Source of the DNA: a virus
Strand: one strand, 5' to 3'
Virus record (IMG/VR): IMGVR_UViG_3300035199_000350
Coordinates: 1 to 24,308 of that record
DNA length: 24,308 nucleotides
Made by a program: the position numbers and the translations under genes
The notes under the pieces: generated by a model
Told to the model about the DNA's origin: nothing
The model's input: the letters and a program-made list of their open reading frames with translations, nothing else
The model's database searches: none
Shown here: positions 5,147 to 11,554 of the stretch, one piece after another
How the letters are laid out: every line of letters begins with the position of its first letter
How positions within the stretch are numbered: the first letter of the stretch is position 1

Positions 5147-7308
5147 TGGCTGGAATCCTCCCGTTCAAGAGTGTCGGAGGGAAGGACGACACGGCGGCGG
5201 AGGTTCTGTCTCTCGTCTCCGAGACGAAGGACATTCTCCAGCAATTCCTCTGGGAGTGGTGGGAGGGAATCGCCTTCTACCGTGGCGATCAGTGGACAGT
5301 GTGGGACCACGGAGCGGGCAAGCTGCGGCAACGCCCCGTCCTACCGTGGCGCATACGCCTCACTGACAATCAGATCCTCCCTCTGGTCATGCGCCAACAG
5401 GCGATGCTCACCGAGCGCCGCCCCATGTACTCGGCCATGCCCCGCACCGAGGACGACGACGATGTGCTGGCCGCCGAAGCGTTTGAGGCCCTGCTGACCT
5501 ACCAGTGGGACCGCCTCGACTGCACGGACAAGTTGGGCGAGGCCCTGCTGTGGTCCCTGACCACCGGCAACGCGTTCTGGCGCATCGACTGGGACTCGTC
5601 CGCCGGCAAGGGAGTGCTGGTTCCGTTGCCACTGGGCAGCGACGCCGCAGGAGCCAAGGACGCCCCCAAGGCCGAGGACGCCCACACCCCCGGCGAGGAG
5701 AGGGCCGAAGCGGAGGTGGACGACTTCTTCCTCCCAGGCATGACCGACGAGCCTGACCCGCAGATGCAGGTCGTCAACGTCGGAGACGTGCAGATCCGGG
5801 TGGTCTCGCCCTTCCAGATGATGGTCGACCCCTCGGCCTCTCGGCTGGAGGACGCCCGCTGGGTGTGCCAAGAGACCTACGTCCATGTGGACGTGCTCAA
5901 GGAGAAGTTCGGAGCCAAGGTGTCCAACGTGGCGCCCGACGTCTCCGCCGAGGAGTTCTACAACTACGAGCAGTCGCTTCGCTTCGGCAGCGGAACGAGC
6001 ACGTCAGCATCCGAGGACGCCAAGTCCCAGGTCAGGCTGTACGAGTGGTGGGAGAGGCCGACGAAGAAGCACCCGGAGGGGCGAGTCGTCACCGTCGCCA
6101 ACGGACGAACGCTTGACGAGAGGGCCAACCCCTACGGTGGGCGCTTCCCCTACGTGCACTTCCCCGCGGTCAAGATCCCGGGTCGCTTCTGGGCTGACGG
6201 CTACATCAAGCACCTTCGCCCGCTCCAGACGATGCACAACCGGGCGCTGTCTCGCTACCACGAGATTATGAACCTGATGGGCAACCCGAAGTGGATTGCC
6301 GACAAGCACGCAGGCATCAAGGAGACGTCGATCAACGACCGGCCCGGGGAGGTCATCATCAAGACCCCCGGCTCCGAGGTGATCCCCATTTCTCCGCCGC
6401 CGGCTCCGACGATTCACCCGCAGGTCATGGCTCTGGCGCTCAACGCCATGCAGACGATCACGGGCGTCAACGATCCCCTCGTCGGGCAGAACCCTCCCAA
6501 CGTGCGCTCCGCCTCCGCCCTGTTCGGGCTGCAAGAGGCGGCGATGCGCTCCTTCGTGCCACTGGCGATGCAGACGGAGAGCGCCCTTCGCAACGCCGGT
6601 CGCCTCGTCCTGAACTTGGTGCAACGGTTCTACACGGAGGACCGTTCCTTCCGGGTGATCGGAGACACCGGCCGCCCACGCGTGCATCACATGATGGCTT
6701 CGGACGTTGGGCGCATCGAGGACGTGACCATCGTCCACGGCTCTCTGCAACCAAGGTCGAAGGCGGCGCAGCAGGACCGTGCGCTCCAGATGCTACAGAT
6801 TGCCCCCTTCCTCTTTATGAACGAGGACGGCGAGATCGACAGAGACAGGCTGATGCGTGTGCTCGACATGCCGTCTGTCTCCAGCCGCGTCACCCTGGAC
6901 GACGTGGATCGCTTGCAGGCGTACCAAGAGCACATCGACGCGGAGCAGGGCGTCGAGCTTGCGGTTCTGCCTTGGGAGAACGACAAGTTGCACATGCGGA
7001 TCCATGCGAAGAAGTTGCAGGACCGTGGCTGGACGCAGAAGTTCCCCGAGGCGGCAGCGGCCTTGGCGCAGAACTACGCCCAGCATGAGGCGCAGATTCA
7101 ACAGAAAATGATGGGTCAGATGGTTGGGCTACAAGGTGGTGGCCCTGGAGGACCGGCTGGCCCTGAACAAGCACCGCCTGGACCTATGGGTCCTGCGGGA
7201 CCACCGGGAGGCGGGCCGCCGGGAAGCGGTCCTCCCCCGCCAAATGGCGGACCGTCGCCATTCGGTGCTCCGCAGAACACGCCAAGTCCTGGCGGAGAGG
7301 GGTTCTAA
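5146..7308 (+). CDS. portal protein (head-tail connector), 720 aa
   Basis: Portal proteins form the ring at the unique capsid vertex through which DNA is packaged and ejected. The sequence follows the long podoviral portal plan: a helical N-terminus (ILQQFLWEWWEGIAFYRGDQW, 30-50), then LTDNQILPLVMRQQAMLTERRP (72-93). Next come a helix ending in LLWSLTTGNAFWRIDWD (134-150), and VVSPFQMMVDPSASRLEDARWV (from about 218). A long stem-like helix region NVRSASALFGLQEAAMRSFV (about 450-470) follows. The last 60 or so residues are a collagen-like Gly/Pro tail (GPMGPAGPPGGGPPGSGPPP). The ATG overlaps the previous TGA by one base. The tail is unusual and probably disordered. Position between terminase and scaffold supports the call. 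Confidence 0.9.
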   Translation: MAGILPFKSVGGKDDTAAEVLSLVSETKDILQQFLWEWWEGIAFYRGDQWTVWDHGAGKLRQRPVLPWRIRLTDNQILPLVMRQQAMLTERRPMYSAMPRTEDDDDVLAAEAFEALLTYQWDRLDCTDKLGEALLWSLTTGNAFWRIDWDSSAGKGVLVPLPLGSDAAGAKDAPKAEDAHTPGEERAEAEVDDFFLPGMTDEPDPQMQVVNVGDVQIRVVSPFQMMVDPSASRLEDARWVCQETYVHVDVLKEKFGAKVSNVAPDVSAEEFYNYEQSLRFGSGTSTSASEDAKSQVRLYEWWERPTKKHPEGRVVTVANGRTLDERANPYGGRFPYVHFPAVKIPGRFWADGYIKHLRPLQTMHNRALSRYHEIMNLMGNPKWIADKHAGIKETSINDRPGEVIIKTPGSEVIPISPPPAPTIHPQVMALALNAMQTITGVNDPLVGQNPPNVRSASALFGLQEAAMRSFVPLAMQTESALRNAGRLVLNLVQRFYTEDRSFRVIGDTGRPRVHHMMASDVGRIEDVTIVHGSLQPRSKAAQQDRALQMLQIAPFLFMNEDGEIDRDRLMRVLDMPSVSSRVTLDDVDRLQAYQEHIDAEQGVELAVLPWENDKLHMRIHAKKLQDRGWTQKFPEAAAALAQNYAQHEAQIQQKMMGQMVGLQGGGPGGPAGPEQAPPGPMGPAGPPGGGPPGSGPPPPNGGPSPFGAPQNTPSPGGEGF

Positions 7309-7469
7309 TGCCCCTCATGTTGGTCCATCGTCACTTCGCTGCCCGGCGTAAGGGCGTGACGATGGGGTGGGAGCCCGGGCTTCGTCCGGGTGTATATCAA
7401 CACGGGATCTTCGCGGCCCGGCGTAAGGGCGATGCCGTCGAGATGGGAGGAACTGCTGATGTCCGATGA
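7308..7469 (+). CDS. possible 53-aa protein with repeated FAARRKG motif
   Basis: An ATG at 7308 overlaps the portal TAA (TAATG) and reads 53 codons to a TGA at 7467, overlapping the start of the scaffold gene by 11 bases. The product contains HFAARRKGV near residue 9 and IFAARRKGD 25 residues later, because two copies of a 22-base direct repeat lie exactly 75 bases apart and so stay in frame. The overlap with the portal stop fits the coupling seen elsewhere. No family is recognised. The alternative is that this is a non-coding structured leader, since both repeats form the same small hairpin. Confidence 0.4.
   Translation: MPLMLVHRHFAARRKGVTMGWEPGLRPGVYQHGIFAARRKGDAVEMGGTADVR
7335..7431 (+). 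promoter_or_regulatory. repeated small hairpins between portal and scaffold genes
   Basis: Two copies of a 22-base direct repeat (7335-7356 and 7410-7431, one mismatch) each form the hairpin GCCC-GGCGTAA-GGGC with an identical seven-base loop (7341-7355 and 7416-7430). Between them CCCGG and CCGGG (7374-7378 and 7386-7390) can form a third hairpin, extendable by a G-T pair. The group ends 15 bases before the GGAGG of the scaffold gene. Repeated identical loops upstream of a scaffold and capsid pair are a candidate protein-binding RNA operator. No T-tract follows, so these are not intrinsic terminators. Confidence 0.45.
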
Positions 7470-8136
7470 ACAGGCAAGTCAGGTGGAAGAAGTGGCGGAG
7501 CCGCAGACGGAGGAACCTAATCGGGCGGAAGCTCGCATCAAGGAACTCCTAGCGGCGAAGTCCGAAGCGGAAACAGTCGCGGCGGAGGAGGCGAGGGCCC
7601 GGGCGGTTGCGGAGGCGCGGTATCAGGAAGCCGTGCGTTTGCAGTCTCAAGCCCCGGCGCCGGAGCCTCCCGAGGACGAATGGGCCGACCCTGCGGAGAA
7701 GCAGGCAAGGGCCGCGTTGAAGGCGGCGGAAGAAGCGAAACGACTTGCCCAGGACAGCGCCGAAAGCACTCGGCGGCAGATGACGGCCATGTCCATCGAC
7801 AAGGCTGTTTTGGCGCACGACGACTGGCTCAACGTGAAGTCGGTGAAGAACCGGCTCGCTGAACGCTACTTCCTGGCTAACGCCAACGGTAGTGCGTTCG
7901 ACGCCGAGGCGGAAGTCGCTGCGCTGCACAAGGAAGAACAAGATGCTCTCGCTTCCCGACAGGAGGCTTGGGCCAAGACCAAGGCGCAGCAAGCGGTGGC
8001 CACGGCTTCCGCGACGCACTCGCCTTCGCCCCCGACTTCACCCGCAACGGAGCAGGCCCCATCGTGGGGCACTCCCGAGCGTGCGGAGTGGGATGACAAA
8101 CTGACCAAAGAAATTTTCGCGGAGCACGGCTACTAG
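7459..8136 (+). CDS. capsid assembly scaffolding protein, 225 aa
   Basis: The ATG at 7459 has GGAGG at 7446-7450, which decides it over the GTG at 7390. The protein is the expected scaffold type. It has an acidic disordered N-terminus (MSDEQASQVEEVAEPQTEEP), then a long Ala/Glu/Arg coiled-coil-like helix (about 22-65), a Pro-rich hinge (APAPEPPEDEW) and a second helical region (KQARAALKAAEEAKRLAQDS). After a further helical segment comes a Ser/Pro/Thr-rich linker (HSPSPPTSPATEQAPSWG). The C-terminus is short and charged (WDDKLTKEIFAEHGY) and could be the capsid-binding end. Scaffolds guide coat protein into procapsids and leave before or during DNA packaging. The evidence is position between portal and major capsid plus composition, since scaffolds have poor sequence conservation. 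Confidence 0.8.
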   Translation: MSDEQASQVEEVAEPQTEEPNRAEARIKELLAAKSEAETVAAEEARARAVAEARYQEAVRLQSQAPAPEPPEDEWADPAEKQARAALKAAEEAKRLAQDSAESTRRQMTAMSIDKAVLAHDDWLNVKSVKNRLAERYFLANANGSAFDAEAEVAALHKEEQDALASRQEAWAKTKAQQAVATASATHSPSPPTSPATEQAPSWGTPERAEWDDKLTKEIFAEHGY

Positions 8137-8162
8137 CCCCTCCAGCGACGGAGATATAGACG

Positions 8163-9506
8163 ATGGCACAAACGCACGCACTGGCCGGGGCGCTTCTCAA
8201 GCGGAAGTACGGTCCCGGGATTCACGACCAACTCAACAACGAGACGATCGCCTTCGGCATCTTCAAGAAGATCGGACGCGAGCGATGGGGCGGCAGCAAC
8301 TTCTTCCACTCGCTTCGCACGGCCCGCAACCGGAGCACCCGCCCCGGCGGCGAGCAGACGGCCTTGCCCGTCTCGCAGCAGCAGTCCTTCGCCAACGCTC
8401 AGGTTGGTTGCCGTCTGTATCACGGCACCGGCGGCTTCACGGCCTTCGGCGCTGCGGCTTCGGAGGGGAACGACACGGCCTTCGGTGAGATGATCAAGGT
8501 CGAGGTCGACGGTCTGATCGCTGACGCCCGCAAGGACTTCAACGTCGACACCTACGGCACCCCCTTGGGCGTCCTGGGTCGGCTGACGAACGCCCCCGGT
8601 GCTGCCACCTTGGTCCAGTTGGAGCAGGCGCAGGATCTCAACGCGTGGCGTTCCTACGGCAACCGCTACATCAGCCCTGGGCAGCGTCTCGACATCATCA
8701 CGGAGGCGACGGGCGCTGTCGCTGCGAGCATTACGGTCGCCACCGTGACGGCCGGCAACCGTACTGACATCAACTCCACGGCGAACGTCGGCGCTGGCGC
8801 CATTGGCGACTTGGTGGTCCGCACCGGAACGCAGGCCACCGGCCTTGCCGCTGCGGCACGCTACCGGGCCCTCAACGGCCTGGAGCACTTGATTGACGAC
8901 TCGACAACGATGCCACTCGCTGCCAACTCGATGGCCGTCGACCTCGACACGTTGGAGGGGATCTCCCGGGCTCCCGGGGCTCCTGCCAACTCCTACTGGC
9001 ACGGCAACGTGCTGGACCTCGGTGGCGTTGCCATGACCGAGGCGAGCCTCCAGAACCTCGTCTACCGGACGGAGGAGCGGTCGGGCACCTACCCTGACCT
9101 GTTCCTCACCCACCGTTCGGTGCAGTACGCCATCCAGCAGTTGATGGTGGGCGACCGTCGCTTCGTCCCGCAGACCTTCCCCGGCGGCTTCAAGGCCGAG
9201 GCTTTGGTCTACAACGCCGGAGACCGGGACATTCCGATCGTGGTGGATCGCGAATGCCCCTACGACCGCCTGTACTCCATCAACCTCGACGCCATGCACA
9301 ACTACGTGCTGCGCGACGTCGAGTTGATCGAGGAGGACGGTTCGGTCCTGCGGCAGTCGGCGGCCGGCGCTGACGAGTGGGAGTTCACCTTCCGAGCGTT
9401 CTTCAACCTCGGCACCACGCAGCCCAACGCTTTGGGCAAGATGGTTCGCATCGGCGGCGCTGACGAGGCGTTCGGCATCGGTGCGGCTCGCGTCTACGAC
9501 TTCTAG
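8163..9506 (+). CDS. major capsid protein, 447 aa
   Basis: This is the main shell subunit, in the canonical place after portal and scaffold. The start has GGAG at 8150-8153. The N-terminal arm region (HALAGALLKRKYGPGIHDQL) leads into IFKKIGRERWGGSNFFHSLR. A Gly/Ala-rich beta section follows (about 180-240), and then DLFLTHRSVQYAIQQLMVGDRRFVP with DIPIVVDRECPYDRLYSINL (about 315-380). These are the features usually seen in the P- and A-domain core of HK97-fold coat proteins: a peptide that reads as the target strand, then the spine-like helix and the core sheet. Codon use is strongly biased to GC-ending codons, consistent with high expression. A stable hairpin follows the stop. HK97 fold is expected from gene order and sequence style; no direct structural motif proves it. 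Confidence 0.85.
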   Translation: MAQTHALAGALLKRKYGPGIHDQLNNETIAFGIFKKIGRERWGGSNFFHSLRTARNRSTRPGGEQTALPVSQQQSFANAQVGCRLYHGTGGFTAFGAAASEGNDTAFGEMIKVEVDGLIADARKDFNVDTYGTPLGVLGRLTNAPGAATLVQLEQAQDLNAWRSYGNRYISPGQRLDIITEATGAVAASITVATVTAGNRTDINSTANVGAGAIGDLVVRTGTQATGLAAAARYRALNGLEHLIDDSTTMPLAANSMAVDLDTLEGISRAPGAPANSYWHGNVLDLGGVAMTEASLQNLVYRTEERSGTYPDLFLTHRSVQYAIQQLMVGDRRFVPQTFPGGFKAEALVYNAGDRDIPIVVDRECPYDRLYSINLDAMHNYVLRDVELIEEDGSVLRQSAAGADEWEFTFRAFFNLGTTQPNALGKMVRIGGADEAFGIGAARVYDF

Positions 9507-9521
9507 TCGAGGGGCGAACTT

Positions 9522-9565
9522 CTCCCCGGGTCGTCCTTGGTGGCGGCCCGGGGGGTCCAAGGAGG
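9522..9565 (+). promoter_or_regulatory. long hairpin after the major capsid gene, overlapping an alternative fold with the next ribosome binding site
   Basis: Bases 9522-9535 pair with 9542-9555 around a six-base loop, giving 14 contiguous pairs including four G-T wobbles and a perfect CCCCGGG/CCCGGGG core. Alternatively CCTTGG (9535-9540) pairs with CCAAGG (9557-9562), which covers part of the AAGGAGG ribosome binding site (9559-9565) of the next gene. The two folds share base 9535 and the right arm region, so they compete. No run of T follows, so this is not a standard intrinsic terminator. It may protect the capsid mRNA end or tune translation of the next gene. Confidence 0.65.
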
Positions 9566-9568
9566 CTC

Positions 9569-10165
9569 ATGCCAGTACAAACCCCAGGACCCATGCTCCC
9601 AGGAGCGCCCAACGGGGCGTGGAACGTCGACATGAAGCGTCGTTCCGTGCAGCGTGCCGCTCCGATCAACGCCGGAGCCACGTCTGATCGCCGTCCTGAT
9701 GCGACGGTGGTGCGTGGAATGGCGGAGATCGACCCCAGGCTGTCCCTGGAGTGGCGACCGATGGGTCAGTGGTGGACGACGTGGGGTGTGTCGGATCGTC
9801 CGTCTGGTGCGTCCTACGGGGCGTGGAGGCTGACGCTCAAGGGCAAGTCAGGTGACGTGATGGGCCTCAAGCTGTGTCCTCCGTGGTGGGGAACCAGCGC
9901 AAACTGCGGCGAGTTGGTGGCGTACCTTCGTAGCCACTGGTCTCCGCGTCTCAAGAACATTCGCGACTACTACCAGACGACCGAGGCGTTCAGCGACGAG
10001 TTGTCGGAGAAGGCCAGCAGGGCCCGGCGCATGGATGCGTTGGACAAGATCGACCACGGGGAGCTTCGTCATGCTTCTCGCTTCGATCATGCGGAGTCGG
10101 TGGAGGCTGGATTCAGCGGTCGTGAGTATTTCAGCGCCGGCATGGCCGGTCCGTCGAGGCTGTAG
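9569..10165 (+). CDS. virion-region protein of unknown function, 198 aa
   Basis: The ATG at 9569 follows AAGGAGG (9559-9565) at a rather short distance of three bases. The N-terminal 45 residues are Pro/Gly/Ala-rich and look flexible. The middle (RLSLEWRPMGQWWTTWGVSD to KLCPPWWGTSANCGELVAYL) is strikingly rich in tryptophan and contains two cysteines. A charged helical region follows (SDELSEKASRARRMDALDKI), and the protein ends EYFSAGMAGPSRL. No known family is recognised. Its position between major capsid and the head-tail adaptor suggests a minor head or connector component, possibly a head completion protein. It touches the next gene with no gap (TAGATG). Confidence 0.65.
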   Translation: MPVQTPGPMLPGAPNGAWNVDMKRRSVQRAAPINAGATSDRRPDATVVRGMAEIDPRLSLEWRPMGQWWTTWGVSDRPSGASYGAWRLTLKGKSGDVMGLKLCPPWWGTSANCGELVAYLRSHWSPRLKNIRDYYQTTEAFSDELSEKASRARRMDALDKIDHGELRHASRFDHAESVEAGFSGREYFSAGMAGPSRL

Positions 10166-10930
10166 ATGGCGAACCTTCTTGAAATGCGAAGGTCGGTCAG
10201 TCGCCGGCTGGATCAACCTCTTGTCGGCAACGACATTCCGACGAGTGGCGTGTTCTGGACGCAGGCGGAGGTCAACGAGTGGATCAACAACGGTCGTCGT
10301 CAGGTCTACGCCGAGATCGCTGAACTGGAGGGGCCCACCCTGACGGCCGAGGCGACTGGCACCTACACGGCCGGAGCCAGGGACGTGAACATCAACGCAG
10401 CGGGAGGAGGGGCTGGCGGGATTTTCAACATCGCCGGAGATCCCTTGAAACTCATGGGCGTGTTCGACATCACGTCGAGCGCCACCGCCATCGGCACGAA
10501 GATCGACCTGATTCCCTACAACGAGTTGGTGACAGTGCAGTCGGGCACGCCTACCTCGACGTCCGTGTCTGCGGGCAACGTCGGGGCGTGGTGGGGGAGC
10601 AACCCGATGCGCCTGTCTCTGGCCCCGATTCCGCAGAGCGCCAAGACCCTGCGGCTGCGCTACATTCCCAATGCGCCGGCCGACTTGGCGGCAGACGGGG
10701 ACGTGCCCTACGAGATTCCAAATACGCACCACGACTTGCTGGTGCTTTTCGCCGTGGTCCAAGCCAAGAAGAAGGAGGAGGATTCTTCCTGGCAAGACGA
10801 CTGGACCACTTACACAGAGCTTCTCAACCGCCTCAAGGCGAACATCGAGGAGCGCAACTCGGCCAACAGCCGCCACGTCGTCGTGACAGACGGGTCCGAC
10901 TACACCAGCGGCATGAGCCAGTACTACTAG
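10166..10930 (+). CDS. head-tail adaptor (connector) protein, 254 aa
   Basis: The ATG directly follows the previous TAG, with GAGG at 10156-10159. The N-terminus has the plan typical of phage adaptor proteins bound under the portal: a basic first helix (MANLLEMRRSVSRRLDQ), then FWTQAEVNEWINNGRRQVYAEIAELEG (30-56), which reads as the sequence-to-helix motif of gp4/gp6-like adaptors. A beta-rich centre follows (about 60-185), with LRLRYIPNAPADL and a C-terminal helical bundle (HHDLLVLFAVVQAKKKEEDS, then LLNRLKANIEERNS). These proteins join portal to tail nozzle and seal the head after packaging. The family call is from layout; position between capsid and nozzle genes supports it. Confidence 0.7.
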   Translation: MANLLEMRRSVSRRLDQPLVGNDIPTSGVFWTQAEVNEWINNGRRQVYAEIAELEGPTLTAEATGTYTAGARDVNINAAGGGAGGIFNIAGDPLKLMGVFDITSSATAIGTKIDLIPYNELVTVQSGTPTSTSVSAGNVGAWWGSNPMRLSLAPIPQSAKTLRLRYIPNAPADLAADGDVPYEIPNTHHDLLVLFAVVQAKKKEEDSSWQDDWTTYTELLNRLKANIEERNSANSRHVVVTDGSDYTSGMSQYY

Positions 10931-10940
10931 GGAGGAACAG

Positions 10941-11552
10941 ATGCCGTTGATTTTCACAGGGATCCCCGAGGGGCACACGCAGCATGAGTCGTGGGTCACC
11001 GGAGGACGCCCTTCGCTCAAGGACTTGCCGACCGCCAAGGCCGGGGACATGGAGTTTCCCTACATGGAGTTGGTGAAGGGTTCGAGCCGCACCGACGAGA
11101 TCCTTCTGTCGGCGTGGTGCAAGGCCAACGGGTTCCCGATCGAGTATTTCGATTGGACGGATGCGGAGTTGACCAAGGCGTACTTCGAGGCTCACCCCGA
11201 GGAGATCCCGGCGACGATGAGCGAGCAGGCGGAGTTGGTGGCTCGCACCATCACGTCGGACAGCGGCCCTCGCATTGTCGAGGACGTCGCAGCCAACTTG
11301 GCCGCCGCCGAGAGTGGCAATCTGCCGGCCATGAAGGTCGGTGGTCGGGTGAAGGGTGCGGAGGCTCACGCCGCCCGTGCGGAGCGTGGCAAGGCGATGG
11401 CCGCTGAGTCGTCCGACCGAGACGCCCGTGGCGACGCCTACAAGTCGACGTTCGATCGAGAGTTTGCGAAGCACAAGGGCAGCGGCCACTCGGACGCCCG
11501 CGCCAAGATGTACGCCGATCGCACCGCCAGCACAGCGGCGGACAAGGCGTAG
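10941..11552 (+). CDS. virion-region protein of unknown function, 203 aa
   Basis: The ATG at 10941 has GGAGG at 10931-10935. The N-terminal half is mixed alpha/beta (MPLIFTGIPEGHTQHESWVT, then WCKANGFPIEYFDWTDAELT). The C-terminal half from about residue 115 is polar, Ala/Arg/Lys-rich and probably helical or disordered (KGAEAHAARAERGKAMAAES). It carries a further repeat of basic-acidic mixing to the end. A single cysteine and no membrane segment are visible. No family is recognised. The placement between adaptor and nozzle-like genes suggests a tail or connector role, but a chaperone or non-structural role cannot be excluded. Confidence 0.65.
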   Translation: MPLIFTGIPEGHTQHESWVTGGRPSLKDLPTAKAGDMEFPYMELVKGSSRTDEILLSAWCKANGFPIEYFDWTDAELTKAYFEAHPEEIPATMSEQAELVARTITSDSGPRIVEDVAANLAAAESGNLPAMKVGGRVKGAEAHAARAERGKAMAAESSDRDARGDAYKSTFDREFAKHKGSGHSDARAKMYADRTASTAADKA

Positions 11553-11554
11553 GG

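Noticed and set aside
7124-7351. 75-codon ORF overlapping the portal end in another frame
   Set aside because: It lies in the Gly/Pro repeat region of portal, where alternate frames stay open by composition, and no ribosome binding site is seen.
7390-8136. Scaffold frame beginning at GTG 7390
   Set aside because: This GTG has no ribosome binding site and lies in the repeat region. The ATG at 7459 has GGAGG at correct spacing and an expected acidic scaffold N-terminus.
9522-9555. Intrinsic transcription terminator after the major capsid gene
   Set aside because: The stem is strong but no run of T follows, and the downstream ribosome binding site overlaps a competing fold. It is reported as an RNA structure instead.
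8133-9560. Minus-strand frame of 475 codons opposite the major capsid gene
   Set aside because: The plus-strand capsid frame has a start with ribosome binding site, the right order and codon bias. The opposite frame is a GC-rich shadow.
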